A stretch of 64,000 nucleotides of DNA from Apus apus (Eukaryota > Chordata > Aves > Apodiformes > Apodidae). The first letter of the stretch is position 1; each line of letters begins with the position of its first letter. Both the position numbers and the translations under genes were made by a program. The stretch is taken from positions 4,278,001-4,342,000 of the forward strand of contig NC_067301.1 in NCBI RefSeq assembly GCF_020740795.1. The letters run 5' to 3'. The notes under the pieces were generated by a model, which saw only the letters and a list, made by a program, of their open reading frames with translations, ran no database searches and was not told where the DNA came from. Shown in pieces: positions 39,968 to 52,400 of the stretch.

Positions 39968-41407
39968 AGTCCTGGAGTCAGCCAGCTCTTGGGACTCAGC
40001 CACTCCAGAGAGGCATCATGCTGTGGGCCTGCCAGCCCATGGAGCATATGCACTAGTAGTAAACTTGGTAGGCATTTCTTGGAGAGAATGAGAGTGAAAC
40101 TGTGCTGCATTTTGGGGTTTTTTGTGTTCCTTGCTAAAAGAAAGGCGAAAATTACCTTTTTTTTGTCCATTGAAAACTATGTTGTTGGTATTGGAGCTTC
40201 CTGGACATTTTAAAACTGAACCAAAACTCCTATACTGTATTTTAGAAATGCACTTTAAGTAGCTTTTTAAAGAAGATTCCTATATTCTGGGATGAAAAAG
40301 GGAACATGACTTCCAAACCACTGAGAAAAGGGTTTTTTTGGTCAGTGTCTAATAGCCCTTACTACTGATTAGCAAAGAATTTCAAAGCAAAGACTTTACT
40401 TCTTGCTGCTTGTTATCTAATTTACAGGGATTTAATTTTATGTAATGTATTGTATATTTATACATCTGTAATTATTTGCACATTGGATAAGAGGATTAGC
40501 TTTGTTCTAACACCCATTGGTACTATACAATCAACTAATACTGCCTATGCATATGCATCTTTCTGGTACTCTTGCACAGCCTTGGTTTGTGTTAGTTTTT
40601 ACTGTGGTGGGTGTTTTTGTTGCAGATGCAGCTGTGAACCTGCTGCTGAAAGGAGGGATAATAATGCTGCTCTGGAAGGGTTTGCTGAATGTACTTCAAA
40701 ATGGGTCTCTAATGTGTGCGTTGCATCTCTCCATTGTGGTGAATAACCCCAATCTGTGGTCTGAACTGTACTGTACGTAGCAGGAATGTATTAATTTTGT
40801 GCTTCCTTGTTTAAAAAACATCAGCTGTTCAAGAACAGGATTGACTTATTTTGTTCAGAAGGCCATTTATGCGTTCTAAGTATTTGAAATCAAAACTAGT
40901 CCAACACGAACCAGATGGTTGTGTCCAGTGTTATTTGGAACAGCTTTTAAATTAACAGGGTCAGCTGTGTATTCAGAAAACTGAGGGTATGGAGGCCATA
41001 AGTCTTCAGTTTTTAATGTTGCCAAGTTAATGGCCTGATCCTGAGCAGTACTGGACCTGCCTGCTGCTTGCCTGGACCCCAGGGACCAGAAGCAGAGGGA
41101 GTCCCAAGTGATCCCAGCACTTCCCAGGATCAGTTCTTTATTTTCCCCTCTGTTCATACTTCATGTGCAGTTGGTTACGGTTCTTGAATCTGGACATCAG
41201 ACATGCTGTTGCACTGAAATACACACTTTTTTAAACTTGTGGTCCTCATTTCCCTGTTTAATCTCTCTGTACACAAGGTATACAAGGTATATGCTGTATA
41301 AGTGGCCTTCTTGAACAAATCTCTTTGCAAACTGATTTCATCCCAGCGAAGGAGTCTATCAGCACCACTGTACATTAATTTCAGGTTTTCATTTTCTTAT
41401 TTTATTT

Positions 41408-41454
41408 TGTAAATATATCTGATATTTGGAGCTTGAGTATACAAAATGTAAATA
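41408..41454 (+). promoter_or_regulatory. KIF1B: Pair of Pumilio-response motifs (TGTAAATA)
   Basis: TGTAAATA occurs at 41408-41415 and 41447-41454, about 125-165 bases before the polyadenylation signal. It matches the PUF consensus UGUANAUA. These sites commonly repress or destabilise mRNA, and function here is inference. Confidence 0.45.
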
Positions 41455-41574
41455 TAGTTCATGTATTTGTACTAATTCTGATCCATTTGCTGTATAGCCT
41501 TAGGTGTGCAATGCAGATAGCTAACTGTGTATGGTAACCTTGCACCACTGAATTGTTAGTGAACGAGGTGAAAC

Positions 41575-41580
41575 AATAAA
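41575..41580 (+). terminator. KIF1B: Polyadenylation signal, KIF1B beta
   Basis: AATAAA lies 4.6 kb after the beta stop. The sequence after it, from about 41600, is unrelated, and the next gene's island begins near 42,600. Confidence 0.75.
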
Positions 41581-41599
41581 GGTACAACCAGTGCATTAG

Positions 41600-42600
41600 C
41601 AGATATGATGTCTCCTCTTTTAATTATGATTTAATTACTAGTATCTTATGTGGATTACTTGTTTTCAAAACCTCTCCTGAACAAACTTATGCTTTTGTGA
41701 AGATATCTTTGTTTTGGCAGTTCTTGAGAAAGATGAGAGGCCCTTCTCATCCTTCCTCATCCTGTTCCATTTGATGTGTTACACAGCATTTCTAAGGGGT
41801 TTTTGGTTGCTTGCAAAAGATTCTTTTGCCTGAAAGATAAAACATGGGTGTCGTGGTGCTGCCACTGCTCAACTTGGTTATCTGGGCGTGACTGTTGAAA
41901 ATTACAGGAAGCGTGTGAAATCCAACCACCACAACGTGACAGCAAAGGGTCAGCACCAGCTCTGTGGACAAGTTTGTGTGAGGGAATCCCTGTGGATCTT
42001 CCCTAGCTTGGTCTGACAATGTCAAGTTCTTTGTAGCTGTTAAAAGTCATGGTGAGGACACTGGGCAGAGCATTTCCTTTTAAGCCCCACAAAAATGGGT
42101 CACCGGGCGTTGTCAAACACCTCTGGGAACTGGAACTTCTGCACAATGGCAGAATATTTTGCCAGACTGCTTGCAAGATCTGCTCTTTATCTGAAGAGCT
42201 GTTGTGCATGTTGTGCAGCTTCTTGCTGCTGTTGCTGAGTCCTTATTTTTTTCTCAGTTAGGTACTTGAGTAACATCACTTTCTGGTTGCTCTTCTGGCA
42301 GCTCAGGACTTCTGAGGAGCTGCTGGTGTTTCACTCATTCACCCAAAATGCCCCAAATCAAAATGGAGCAAAAAACTTGATGGGTCAGTTTGCTGCCTGA
42401 CTTCATCTTTAGAATGTGCCTTTAATGCCAAGTACACGTGCTTCAAAGGCAGGTTTGTCTTGATGGTGCATCTGACCGTCGAGGAGCAGAGGGATGAGAC
42501 TTTCTTCCCCCGAATCTCATTTTCACCTCAATCCTGCAGGATGGGCGGGGTCCCCAAGTTTTCTTGTGCCCAGATTTTAGGATACCTTAAAGCAGGGGGT
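41600..42600. other. Intergenic, KIF1B to PGD
   Basis: About 1 kb without a recognised gene. GC content rises toward the PGD island. Short ORFs here have no homology that I recognise. Confidence 0.6.
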
Positions 42601-43400
42601 TGCGCTGCAGCCTAGGCAGGTGTTTCCGCAGCTGCGCTCGGGGCAACGAGCCGTGTCCGACGGGAAGGGCAGAATTGGCCGTGCCGGGCTGTCCCCGGGG
42701 CTGTCGCAATGACCGCGGCTGCAGCAGCCCCGCCTCCCGCCGCCGGAGCGGGCCGGTCCGCAGCGGGGGAGGCCCCGGGGGCGTTAACGGGAGGAGAAGC
42801 GCGGGGCCCGACCCTGCCCCGGGCCCCCCCCGTGCCGGTACCTGCGCGGGCTCCGTGCGCGGCCCCTTTAAGGGGGCGGGGCCCTGGTGCTATCGGGCCA
42901 CGGGGCGGGGGGCGGGGCTTCCGCACCGGCCAATGGGCGCGCCCCGCCCCGCCCGCGCGGCTCAGGGTGCCGGGCGCAGCCCCAGCCCGCCAGTCGCCTC
43001 AGCCGCCTCAGCCGCCGCCATGGCCGAGTGAGTGCGGGCACCGGCACCGGCACCGGCCGCGCCTCCCGCCGCGCCGGCAGCGGGCCGGGGCTCGGCAGGG
43101 CCTCCCGCGGGGAGGGGGGCAGCGCCGGAACCCGCTGGTGGCGGTGTGGGGGCCGAGGGGTGCCCCCCGCTGAGCGGGGAGGCCTCGCGGACTGTGAGGG
43201 GCGGGGGGAGCCTGAGCCGGGCGGGCGAGGGAGCGGCGGGAGCCGCGCTGGGCTTTGCCGGGTCGTTTCTTGCCAAACCGGGCTTGTCGGTGAGGTGGGG
43301 GAAGCGGGGGGTTCCGTGCGGTCCCGCAGCGTGTGCGGGAGGGATAAGGAAGGCGAGGATGTGGCTCTGGGCACCTTAGAGGTTCTGCGGCGGTTGAGGG
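42600..43400 (+). promoter_or_regulatory. PGD: PGD CpG-island promoter
   Basis: The stretch is very GC- and CpG-rich. GC boxes (GGGGCGGGG) lie at 42873-42881, 42902-42910 and 42909-42917, and a CCAAT box lies at 42930-42934, about 90 bp before the start codon. No TATA box is seen; cccctttaaggggg at 42864-42877 is a near-palindrome but not TATA. This is a housekeeping-type promoter. The transcription start is inferred to lie at about 42,950-43,000. Confidence 0.8.
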
Positions 43401-46400
43401 ACCAGCAAGGAGAAGGAGCCGCTTGGCTGAGAGACTTTTTTATAAAATCCGGGAGAGATTAGTTCTAGAGTCATGGCTGGGAAGCGGGTTCCTGACCCGA
43501 GGAGGAGGCAGGCAGGCTGGGCTCTGTGTTCTCGCTGATTGGGGCAGCCTCAACAAAATCTCTTCTTTCCTGCTTTTCCTTGGCTCATCCCAGACCTGGG
43601 TCAGTTTGCATTGCAGAAGCAAAAAAAAAAAAAGGTGTAGTATTGAGATGTGATCTTCTGGTGCAGCATCTGGTACTTTGGGAGCTGGGATAGAGCTGGA
43701 TCCGTCAGTGACATTCGAGCCACTCACTTTACTCCCTGCCTCCTAGTGCAGGTTCTGGGTAGCTTCCTGATCTTGTCCAGTTGTGTCTTGGCAGTTGGGA
43801 AGAAATCTTGGTGACTTTAAATATGCTGTGAGTTAGTGTCCACTCTGCTGGACTGAGTGGGAGCTCCAGGGACCTCTTGCTGTAATAGCCAACAGAACCA
43901 ATTCAGAAGGTGTGCTGCAGCCTTTGTGAGGAAGGGGTGGGCTGGTCTGGCCCCCCAGGTGACAGAATGAGAACAGCTTGGCAGAGGGTATGGGAGCTGG
44001 TTGGCTGGTCACTGCTAATGAGACTTACCTGGCATTTTTGTTCTTCCACATTCCAGAGCTGACATTGCTTTGATTGGCCTGGCTGTGATGGGTCAAAACC
44101 TTATTTTGAACATGAATGATCATGGCTTTGTGGTAAGTAAAAGAAAACATTGTTCAGAAAGGCTGACTTGCTAGCACTTGGGATTGGAGCTGAGCATTTT
44201 GTGGTGTTGTTTTTCTTTCCTTCTAATAGTGTAATGGGTGTTGTTTCCTCCTTTTAGTTATAACCTAGGCTGCCCTTTGTCCTGTTTCCAGGGAAAACCA
44301 GCAGTGCATGCCTGAACTTAGCTGGCCACCTGATGTGTTAGGTGTGATTTTTCCCTGAAGTTTGCTTTGGGCTTGGTCGTTAACCATAGGCTTGCAAGGT
44401 GCTTGCAAAGACATGCTAAGGGTTCATCCCTGCTCTGGGGCTTCAGGGAAGGTGGAAGTGGGAGAGCATGGGATGTTGAACCTTGCTTATATGATTTGTA
44501 GTCTGAGCTAAAGTAACTGTTCTCTTGGCAGCTTTTATTCACATGTTTTCTTCTCTGCCAGGTTTGTGCTTTCAACAGGACAGTTTCCAAAGTGGATGAC
44601 TTCCTGGCCAACGAGGCCAAGGGAACAAAAGTGATTGGTGCTCACAGCCTGGAAGAGATGGTCTCGAAGTTGAAGAAGCCCCGTCGCATTATCTTGCTGG
44701 TGAAGGCTGGAAGTGCAGTGGATGACTTCATCAACAAACTGGTGAGGCAAATATTCTTTTTACCTGAGACTTCTTGCTGGCTTTTGGAGAAGATTCCTCT
44801 GCAAGATCTCAGTTATTTATTGTTAATGATGTTTTGGATGCCTGAAGAAAAGCAAAATGTTGGTTTATTTTTGGCAGGTGCCATTGTTGGAGACTGGAGA
44901 CATCATAATTGATGGTGGGAATTCTGAGTATAGAGATACCACGGTAAGTCTGTTTTGTATCCAAAGAGGATGAATAAAATACACATGATTCTTTTGCCTT
45001 TGATCATCAGAATAGTCAGTCAATAAGATGTTTTCATCCCTCTGTTCAGGGAAGACCTAACTTGAGTTATCTCTGCAAAACTAGATCATGGAGCCTGTTA
45101 AAAAGCAATGGTCACAGAAGTTAAGGATTGTTCTCTAAGTATATTTCTACAGAAGTTCCCCAAATGATCACAGATTTTTTTTTTTTTTCTGACATCTTGT
45201 AAAGGCCTTTAGAAAATTTTCTATTACAATTTTAAAGAGTTTTCAGGGAGATTTGAAAATCCAAGGTTACTAATACAGTTGTTGTTTGATCTCAGTCCTG
45301 CATGACCAGGCGAAAATCCAGTAAGACAGAACTGCTGCTTTGGCTCTCTTGGTTGTTAAAACAGCAGAGGAATTATCTGTTAAATAAAACCTAACAAAAC
45401 AATAAAAAAACCCCAAACACCCCACAAAACAACTTGCTTGTGAGGAGGCTATAACTGTAGAATTTTTGTTAGCATATCTGGAAAGTTGACATGAAAATGT
45501 TGCGTTCAAATTAGTCCTTCTGAATCTCAGCAGGGGTGCTGGTATTAGTCTTTTTGCTTTGGCATCCTGATCTTGGGTGAGTGAGTTGGCCATGGCACAG
45601 TAAAGAACAGGTGCTAAATGAGGATTAATACCTGGGGAGGTTGTAGCTCCCCTCAGGGATCTCAGCCTGTGCTGCCCTCCCACTCAGAGGGAATTAGTTT
45701 CCCTTACAATGTCTGTGCTTCTGCCTTCCCTTTGCAATGAACTCAGCAACTCCACCTTGGGCCTAATCTGCCTCCCCCACATCTTTGCACACAGCAGGGA
45801 TCACCTGACACTTAATTCTGAGCCTTTTCCAGCCTCAGTTCTGCTCTTTTCTATCCAGTGCTTTATAAGGACTTTGTTTTCTCAGCCTCTTTTGCAAGGA
45901 TCCTTGTCAAAGCAACAGGAAGTTTCCTAATGTTCGCTTTGGTGCATGTGCAAGCTTTCTCTGAGATTCTCTTCTATCATGTCCAGAGCAGAATTGAAAG
46001 CCTAATTTTAGGTCTGAATTGCTAACCTTTGTTTGCAAGGCTCTGGCATTAGGAGAAATTCAATAATGCTGCTCTGCTCTTTGTTCCAGAGGCGCTGCAA
46101 GGAGCTGCAGGCAAAAGGCATCTTGTTTGTGGGAAGTGGTGTTAGTGGTGGAGAGGAGGGTGCCAGATATGGCCCTTCACTCATGCCAGGAGGAGCCAAA
46201 GAAGCCTGGTAAGCATGAACTCCTACATTCTTCTTCAAAATGACCTGCAACAATAGTATCCTATTCAAACTAAGAGCTGAGGGAAGGAGGAGGACGTGGG
46301 TGTGGAGAGAACAAGATATGTTGCCATCTCACTTCCTCAAGGCTCTGGATTTCTCAGCCTAGCTGGGGTCACAGGGCAGTGCTGTGCCTTCATGGCAGGT

Positions 46401-49400
46401 ACAAAAGGGGCATTTTTTTCTTCCAGGAAGTTACAGGCTAAAGTAGCACCTACAGAAACCTGCAGGAAGGAATGTGTGCCAGGGGAGAAAAGAATTTTGC
46501 TTAAATAAATAAAAAAGTAAATTAATTTTTTTAAAAAAAGATTATAATATTTCTTTTGTGGCCCTATGCACTTGGAAAGCTGTTAACCATGAAACAGGCA
46601 TCAGCAAACATCCCTGCAGTGACTCACAGTGTAAAAGGAGGCTTCAGTACATTGAATTATTGAATACATCCATTTTTTTTCAAGTTTCTGCCATGCTGCC
46701 TTGCTGTTTTGTACTCATGTTAGTCTAAAGGACTGTACATCAATGTTCATATTAGGCTTTATTCCTGGTTGCTCATTTTCTTTGTAAATGTGAAAAGTTT
46801 TATCTGGGCTTTACCAGAGCCTTAGAGTCTTTTAAATCCCTCTCCATCTGTGTTAGCATTTCAGTCCATATCAGCCTGTTCAAATTTGACAGCCCAAAGC
46901 CAGAAACAACACAATAGTGATCTGATCACCTGCAGCCTGTGTGCCACCTGTGCTCCTTTCCCAGTGGTCACTTCATGTTGGTCCAAGCTTCCCATGCTGT
47001 CATGCTGAGCCTTGAGCTAAGCAATCTATTACAGCAGGGGAGCCTGGCAATGACAGGAGCTCCCAATGACTGCAACAGTACAGATAACTACATCTTGCAC
47101 TGGTGGAGTTTCTTCCCTCCTTTCCTCTCCTCCAGATCACAGAACAGAATGGGGTTTTGTTTCAGCTGCCACTGACCCTCTCTGAGTGTGAGCCTGTACC
47201 ATAACATGACTTATTTCCCCATTTCTAAAATGGAGAAGATAATATTTGGGCTCATTTATGTAAATTAAGCTTTTGTGCAGGGCTGTAAAGATGACATGGG
47301 CTGTCCCCATTTCTTACAAACAATATCTAGTCCTGGGAACAATGTACATTTTATTTGACATTTGCTGTGTGGTGGGTTATCAACCTGCCAGGCTGTTCAC
47401 CCCAGGCTGCCTTTTGACAGGTTATAGAAGGATGCATCATACCAATGGATTTTTTCTTGTGGTGTTTGTGTCCTCTGCCCGTCTGCTGAGGCATATTATT
47501 TCTCCCAACAGGCCCCACATCAAGACCATATTTCAAAGCATTGCTGCTAAAGTGGGATCTGGGGAACCTTGTTGTGACTGGGTAAATATTTGATACTGAC
47601 CTTAACTTGTGGTTAGATCCATGCTGAGGTAGTTTAGTTGCTGATGCTCATGCATCCAGTGACATCAGTGGGTTGATTTTTTGGCTGCATTAAGTTCAAA
47701 TCAACTGTCTCTGATAATCCATCCCACACAATGGAAAAACAAAGTTTTAGGGTGGATCATGTATGTACTAGGGGGGCTAAATGGATTTGGACCCACAGTG
47801 TTTTCAGTTAGAACTGGGCTTACTTCCTTTTTCCCTTCCTTTAGGTGGAAGGAAGCCATGGGCAGGTATTAAACACTGGAAGTGGTGACAGTGCTCTTGC
47901 TGATGGCATTTTTTTTATGTTTCCTGACAGGTAGGAGATGAGGGTGCTGGGCACTTTGTGAAGATGGTGCACAATGGGATTGAATATGGAGACATGCAGC
48001 TGATCTGTGAGGCCTATCACCTGATGAAAGATGTGGTGGGCATGGAGCATGATGAGATGTCCCAGGTGAGCTGTGGTTTTTTGTGTCTTACCTTCTTGAG
48101 CCATGGTGGCTGTTTGCCACTGATGGAGGCGGATGAGCCTGCGTAAAGCTGCTGGACTTACACAAAGTTAATTTTTCTGACAAGCCTTCTGCCAGGGGCA
48201 GTGTGCAGTGTTCCTGAACTTCAAATGAGGCAGGGAGCAGGAAGCACATACACCTGAATGTTGATAGAAGTTGTGTAAATTCTCCCATTCTACAGCTGAT
48301 TTCTCCTCTGGAAGCACCTTCTTGTGCAGAGATACGAATTACCTTGCCTGAAAAGTGCTATTAAAACATTAAGCATTGCAGTTGGACAAGTCTTGTAAAG
48401 ACTCTGTTTAAGCAAGTCAGTGAGTGTGATGTGTCTTGAAAGGGCAGTTGTGTATCCAGCCTTCAGTGTTGTGGTGACAGGCAACAGGATGGGCTGGGTG
48501 GAGATGGGTGCTCTGCAGCTGAGTCTGGGCTGTGCTCCTTGCAGAGCTGGGCTCTGCTCAACAGCCTCTCAGCAGTGCTGAAGTCACTGGTGGATGTGGC
48601 AGAGTACCAAAACCCAGTAAAACCCAGTACCTGGGGTAGTGTCACCCTTTTCTGTATGTATCTATTGATAAATCAGTTTATATGATACAGTAGATAAATA
48701 ATAATACATTGGGGTGTGTGTCTGTATATACAAGCAATTCAAGATTAGATATGTTTACACTTTTTCTCCTTTTCCAGGTGTTTCAGGAATGGAATAAGAC
48801 AGAGTTGGACTCTTTCCTGATTGAAATCACAGCCAATATTCTCAAATTCAAAGACAGTGATGGCAAATACCTCCTCCCAAAGATCAAGGACAGTGCAGGA
48901 CAAAAAGGCACAGGGAAGTGGACAGCCATTTCTGCCCTGGACTATGGAGTTCCTGTCACACTCATAGGTAACTGGTTCTTCTGTTTGGCCTTGTCTGTCC
49001 TCCCTGCATGTGCCACATCACAGTAAGGAGCATGGTGTAACACAGTCATGTTAGAAATGAGCCTACAAGAGGGCTTGGCTCACAGAAGAGGCTCTTCTAG
49101 GGGTAGCTGTTGCAGTCTTTCTGCCCTTGAGAGCCATTACTGGGGGTTTTTGCTGGGCCTTTAGGAATTTTTAATATTTCTAAACGTTTATATTTTTTTA
49201 TTTCTTGTCTTTATGAAGTTTAGAAAAGTTTTCATATTATTAAATTTTATATTGAAAAATTTGGTATAGAAAACTTAGAAAAGCCCTTTGCAGGGCTTTT
49301 AATTTATTTCTCAGATGGCAGCACTCCTGTTCTGTGCCTTTGTTGTGCAGTGCTGGTGGTGACTGGTGACGGGAATGTAAGTGCAAGAACTGCTGATGCA

Positions 49401-52400
49401 ACATTCCTCTCAGTAATCCCCGACCTTCCCACCTTACCTGCTGCTGAAATATCATGGCAGTCTTAAAAATGTGACAAGAAAAAGAAGGGGGAGTAGGACA
49501 CCCTTAAAACTTTGCTACTTGACCACAACTTGAGAAGTACCTGGACTTCTGAAAAGCATAAGAATTATTTTCCAGATATCTACCTCAGTTTTCTGTGTTT
49601 CAGTGTAACTTGGCTAACCCAGCAGAGCAGGAGGGCTGGGTTGAGGAGCACACAGATTTCTTGGAGCACAGCAGCAAGGCTGCTGCCCTGGGGTGGTGGC
49701 TGCTGTTTTTCCACCACAACAGATGCTTGTGGGGTGTCTTTTTACATGCTGGACTGCTGCTGGTTTTTGTGTTGTGGTTATAATGCTGCTGATCCAAAGC
49801 CAAACTAAGATGATGGAAACATATTTTGTAATTGCTTTGAATTATATCCCTAAAGTGTGAGAATTCACCTGCTCACATCCATAACTAACAGTCTAACCCA
49901 GCCTCTGGGTGGAATTGTGACACACTTGTGTTACATCTGCAACACACTTTGAGTGCCCTCTTACCATAAGCCCAATGTAGACTTTCCTGTTGAATTAATA
50001 AGTTGACTTAACAGGCTCTTTGCTCTCAGGTTGGCTTTAATTTTCATGCTTTATCTCTTTTTTTTTTCCTTTATCTTGGCTGTTCAAGTCCTGTTATGTT
50101 AGAAGATATGAAAAATTGTATTAGTAGGCTAAAAGAGGGAGTGCTGTTAATATCCTCCTGTTTGGGGTTCTTGCAAAGATCAAGGGTGGAGGAGACACTC
50201 CCTAATTAGTCCCCTGTGGTGCCAGGGAAGGATTGTTAGGTAATGATGACTTGATTGGGAAGTATGTGCAATAGCCCTTGTGCAAACGTGGCTGTTCTTG
50301 GGGCAGTTGCTCTGTGTGTGGTTTTACTGAATAAGCATGACTTGCAGACTTCTGCTTGTAAAAGCAGAGTCATGCCACTCCTGCTTTTTCCTGATTCCCC
50401 CTCCTCCCCCTCCCTTCTCCTCCCTAGCATAGAAGGAAGTTTTTGCAGAAATGGAGAGGAGCCAGTTCTAATTTTGATATGGTCTGTTAATCCTACTGCA
50501 GGGAGGATCCATAATCTTGGGAAAACATGACTCATTCATGTTCTTTTTGATTAGTTAATTTGGTGTGTGTTTGGTGTTTTTTTTGTTTGGTTTGGTTTTT
50601 TTGTGGGGTGTGTTTTGTTTTTTTTTTCCCCCCCTTGAGTTTGGTTGTTTTGTTTTTGTTTGTTTGTTTGTGGTTTTTTTTTGTGGGGTTTTTTTTTGTT
50701 TGTTTGGTTTTTAGTTTTTTTTTTTAATTATGACTCACTTAAAAGGTGGAAGAAAAGTTCAGTATGAAGACTACAGTAATGAACTTGACTGCTTTCCTTT
50801 TCTCAGACCTTGAAAAGGAAACTTATTCTTTTCAATTTAACAATACCATCTTCAATTGCAAATGTGTACATCTTAAACCAGCATGATTAGGAACTGACTG
50901 AGCCAGATCAAGAGATTGGCATTCAGACTGTCTGTAGGTGCTGAAGATACTGCTTGACTAACTCCTTAGCCCTGGCAGATGACATTTAGTAACCTGCTTA
51001 GTGATGTTATAAAACTTTCTTATGGGCTTCTGAAGGCCAGTGTGCTGGGCCTAGTGGATTTATAAAACTTATTTCCTCTTGTAAATTAACCTGCTTGTTT
51101 TATTATTGATTTTAATTGCTCTTTTTGTCAAATGTGTATTTCAGAGCACATCTAGTTCACATGAATTAATTTATGCATCAGCTTTTTAGCTTCAAAGCAT
51201 CTTCAGTAATGAGTGAAGTCTTCAGCCTTGCCTGTCACTAGTCTGCAGAGCAACTCTCCATCTTTTATAGTTAGGAGGAGATCCTAAACCAATTCTTAAA
51301 ACTAAGAGCTGGGGAAGGTTCTTGAGGACAAATTTTCACACAGATGACTCGTGTCTTATTTTTTCTTTTTATCATTTGAAAGCTGTATCAGTCAGTATTC
51401 CCTAGTGGTTATGCTGACTGGCAGTTTGGTCCCTCAGTAATGCTGCTGAAATAATGAATTTGTACACCTCTGTTCCTGTGTGACTGTTACACTCTGCATG
51501 TGGCTCAGCTTCCAGGGGTGCTCTGTGTGCTTGAGCACAGGGATCTCAGACCTTAAGTGATGCTGAACTTTCTAATTTTCCACCCTTTTCTACCATACTT
51601 AAAGGTGAAGCTGTGTTTGCACGGTGCCTGTCTTCCCTCAAGGATGAGAGAGTACAGGCCAGTAAGCTGCTGAATGGGCCTAAAATGACTCAGTTTGGTG
51701 GGGACAAGAAAGCCTTTCTGGAGGACATTCGCATGGTGAGTCAGCCTGCTTGCCAGTGCTGTATGAAATTGCATGTCAAAGCAGGTTTTGGATTCTGTAA
51801 ACCCTGGTGAGAAGCTCTTGTGTTTACATTTCATGGCATTTGGTTTCTGCTTTCAGCTGTCCCATTGTGCATTTTCTAGTGGTGTTCACAACACTTACTG
51901 TTACCAGTTCCTTTCCTGACCACAGTCCTGGAGGAATTCAAGTCCAAGCCACAGGGCGGTGACAGCAAGATGGGGTGCAGAGGTTGTAATTCATGCACAG
52001 GACCTCACTGCTTCACCCCTCAACACTCTTGGCTTTGTAATGGGGATAATAGCTCTTGATATCTCATTGACACCAAACTTTCCAACAACTGGAAAGGATA
52101 TTTTGGTTCACAGGCAGCTGGAATGTGGCTACTCTACTCAACCCTGATGAGATGTGGACAAAATAGAGTATGCAGACTGTGACATTTCTTATTCAACTTT
52201 GTGGGACTTCACTTGGACTGTGAATTTGGTTTTTTAGGCCCTGTATGCTTCCAAGATTATCTCCTATGCTCAAGGCTTCATGCTACTGAGACAAGCAGCC
52301 AAAGAATTTGGCTGGACACTGAATTACGGTGGCATTGCACTGATGTGGAGGGGAGGCTGCATCATCAGAAGGTAATTAAAATGAGCAGATCATTTAGTTG

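Larger units (their letters stand above)
36979..41600 (+). other. KIF1B: 3' UTR of KIF1B beta transcript
   Basis: This is 4.6 kb without a convincing ORF between the TGA at 36976-36978 and the signal at 41575. It contains A-rich tracts at 37201-37290, a (TG)n at 39945-39967 and two Pumilio-type motifs near the 3' end. A long UTR here agrees with mammalian KIF1B. Confidence 0.8.

Noticed and set aside
42600-43462. Long overlapping ORFs on both strands across the PGD island
   Set aside because: CpG islands lack stop codons by composition. Residues are Pro/Arg/Ala/Gly-only low complexity, and PGD exon 1 and its promoter explain the region.
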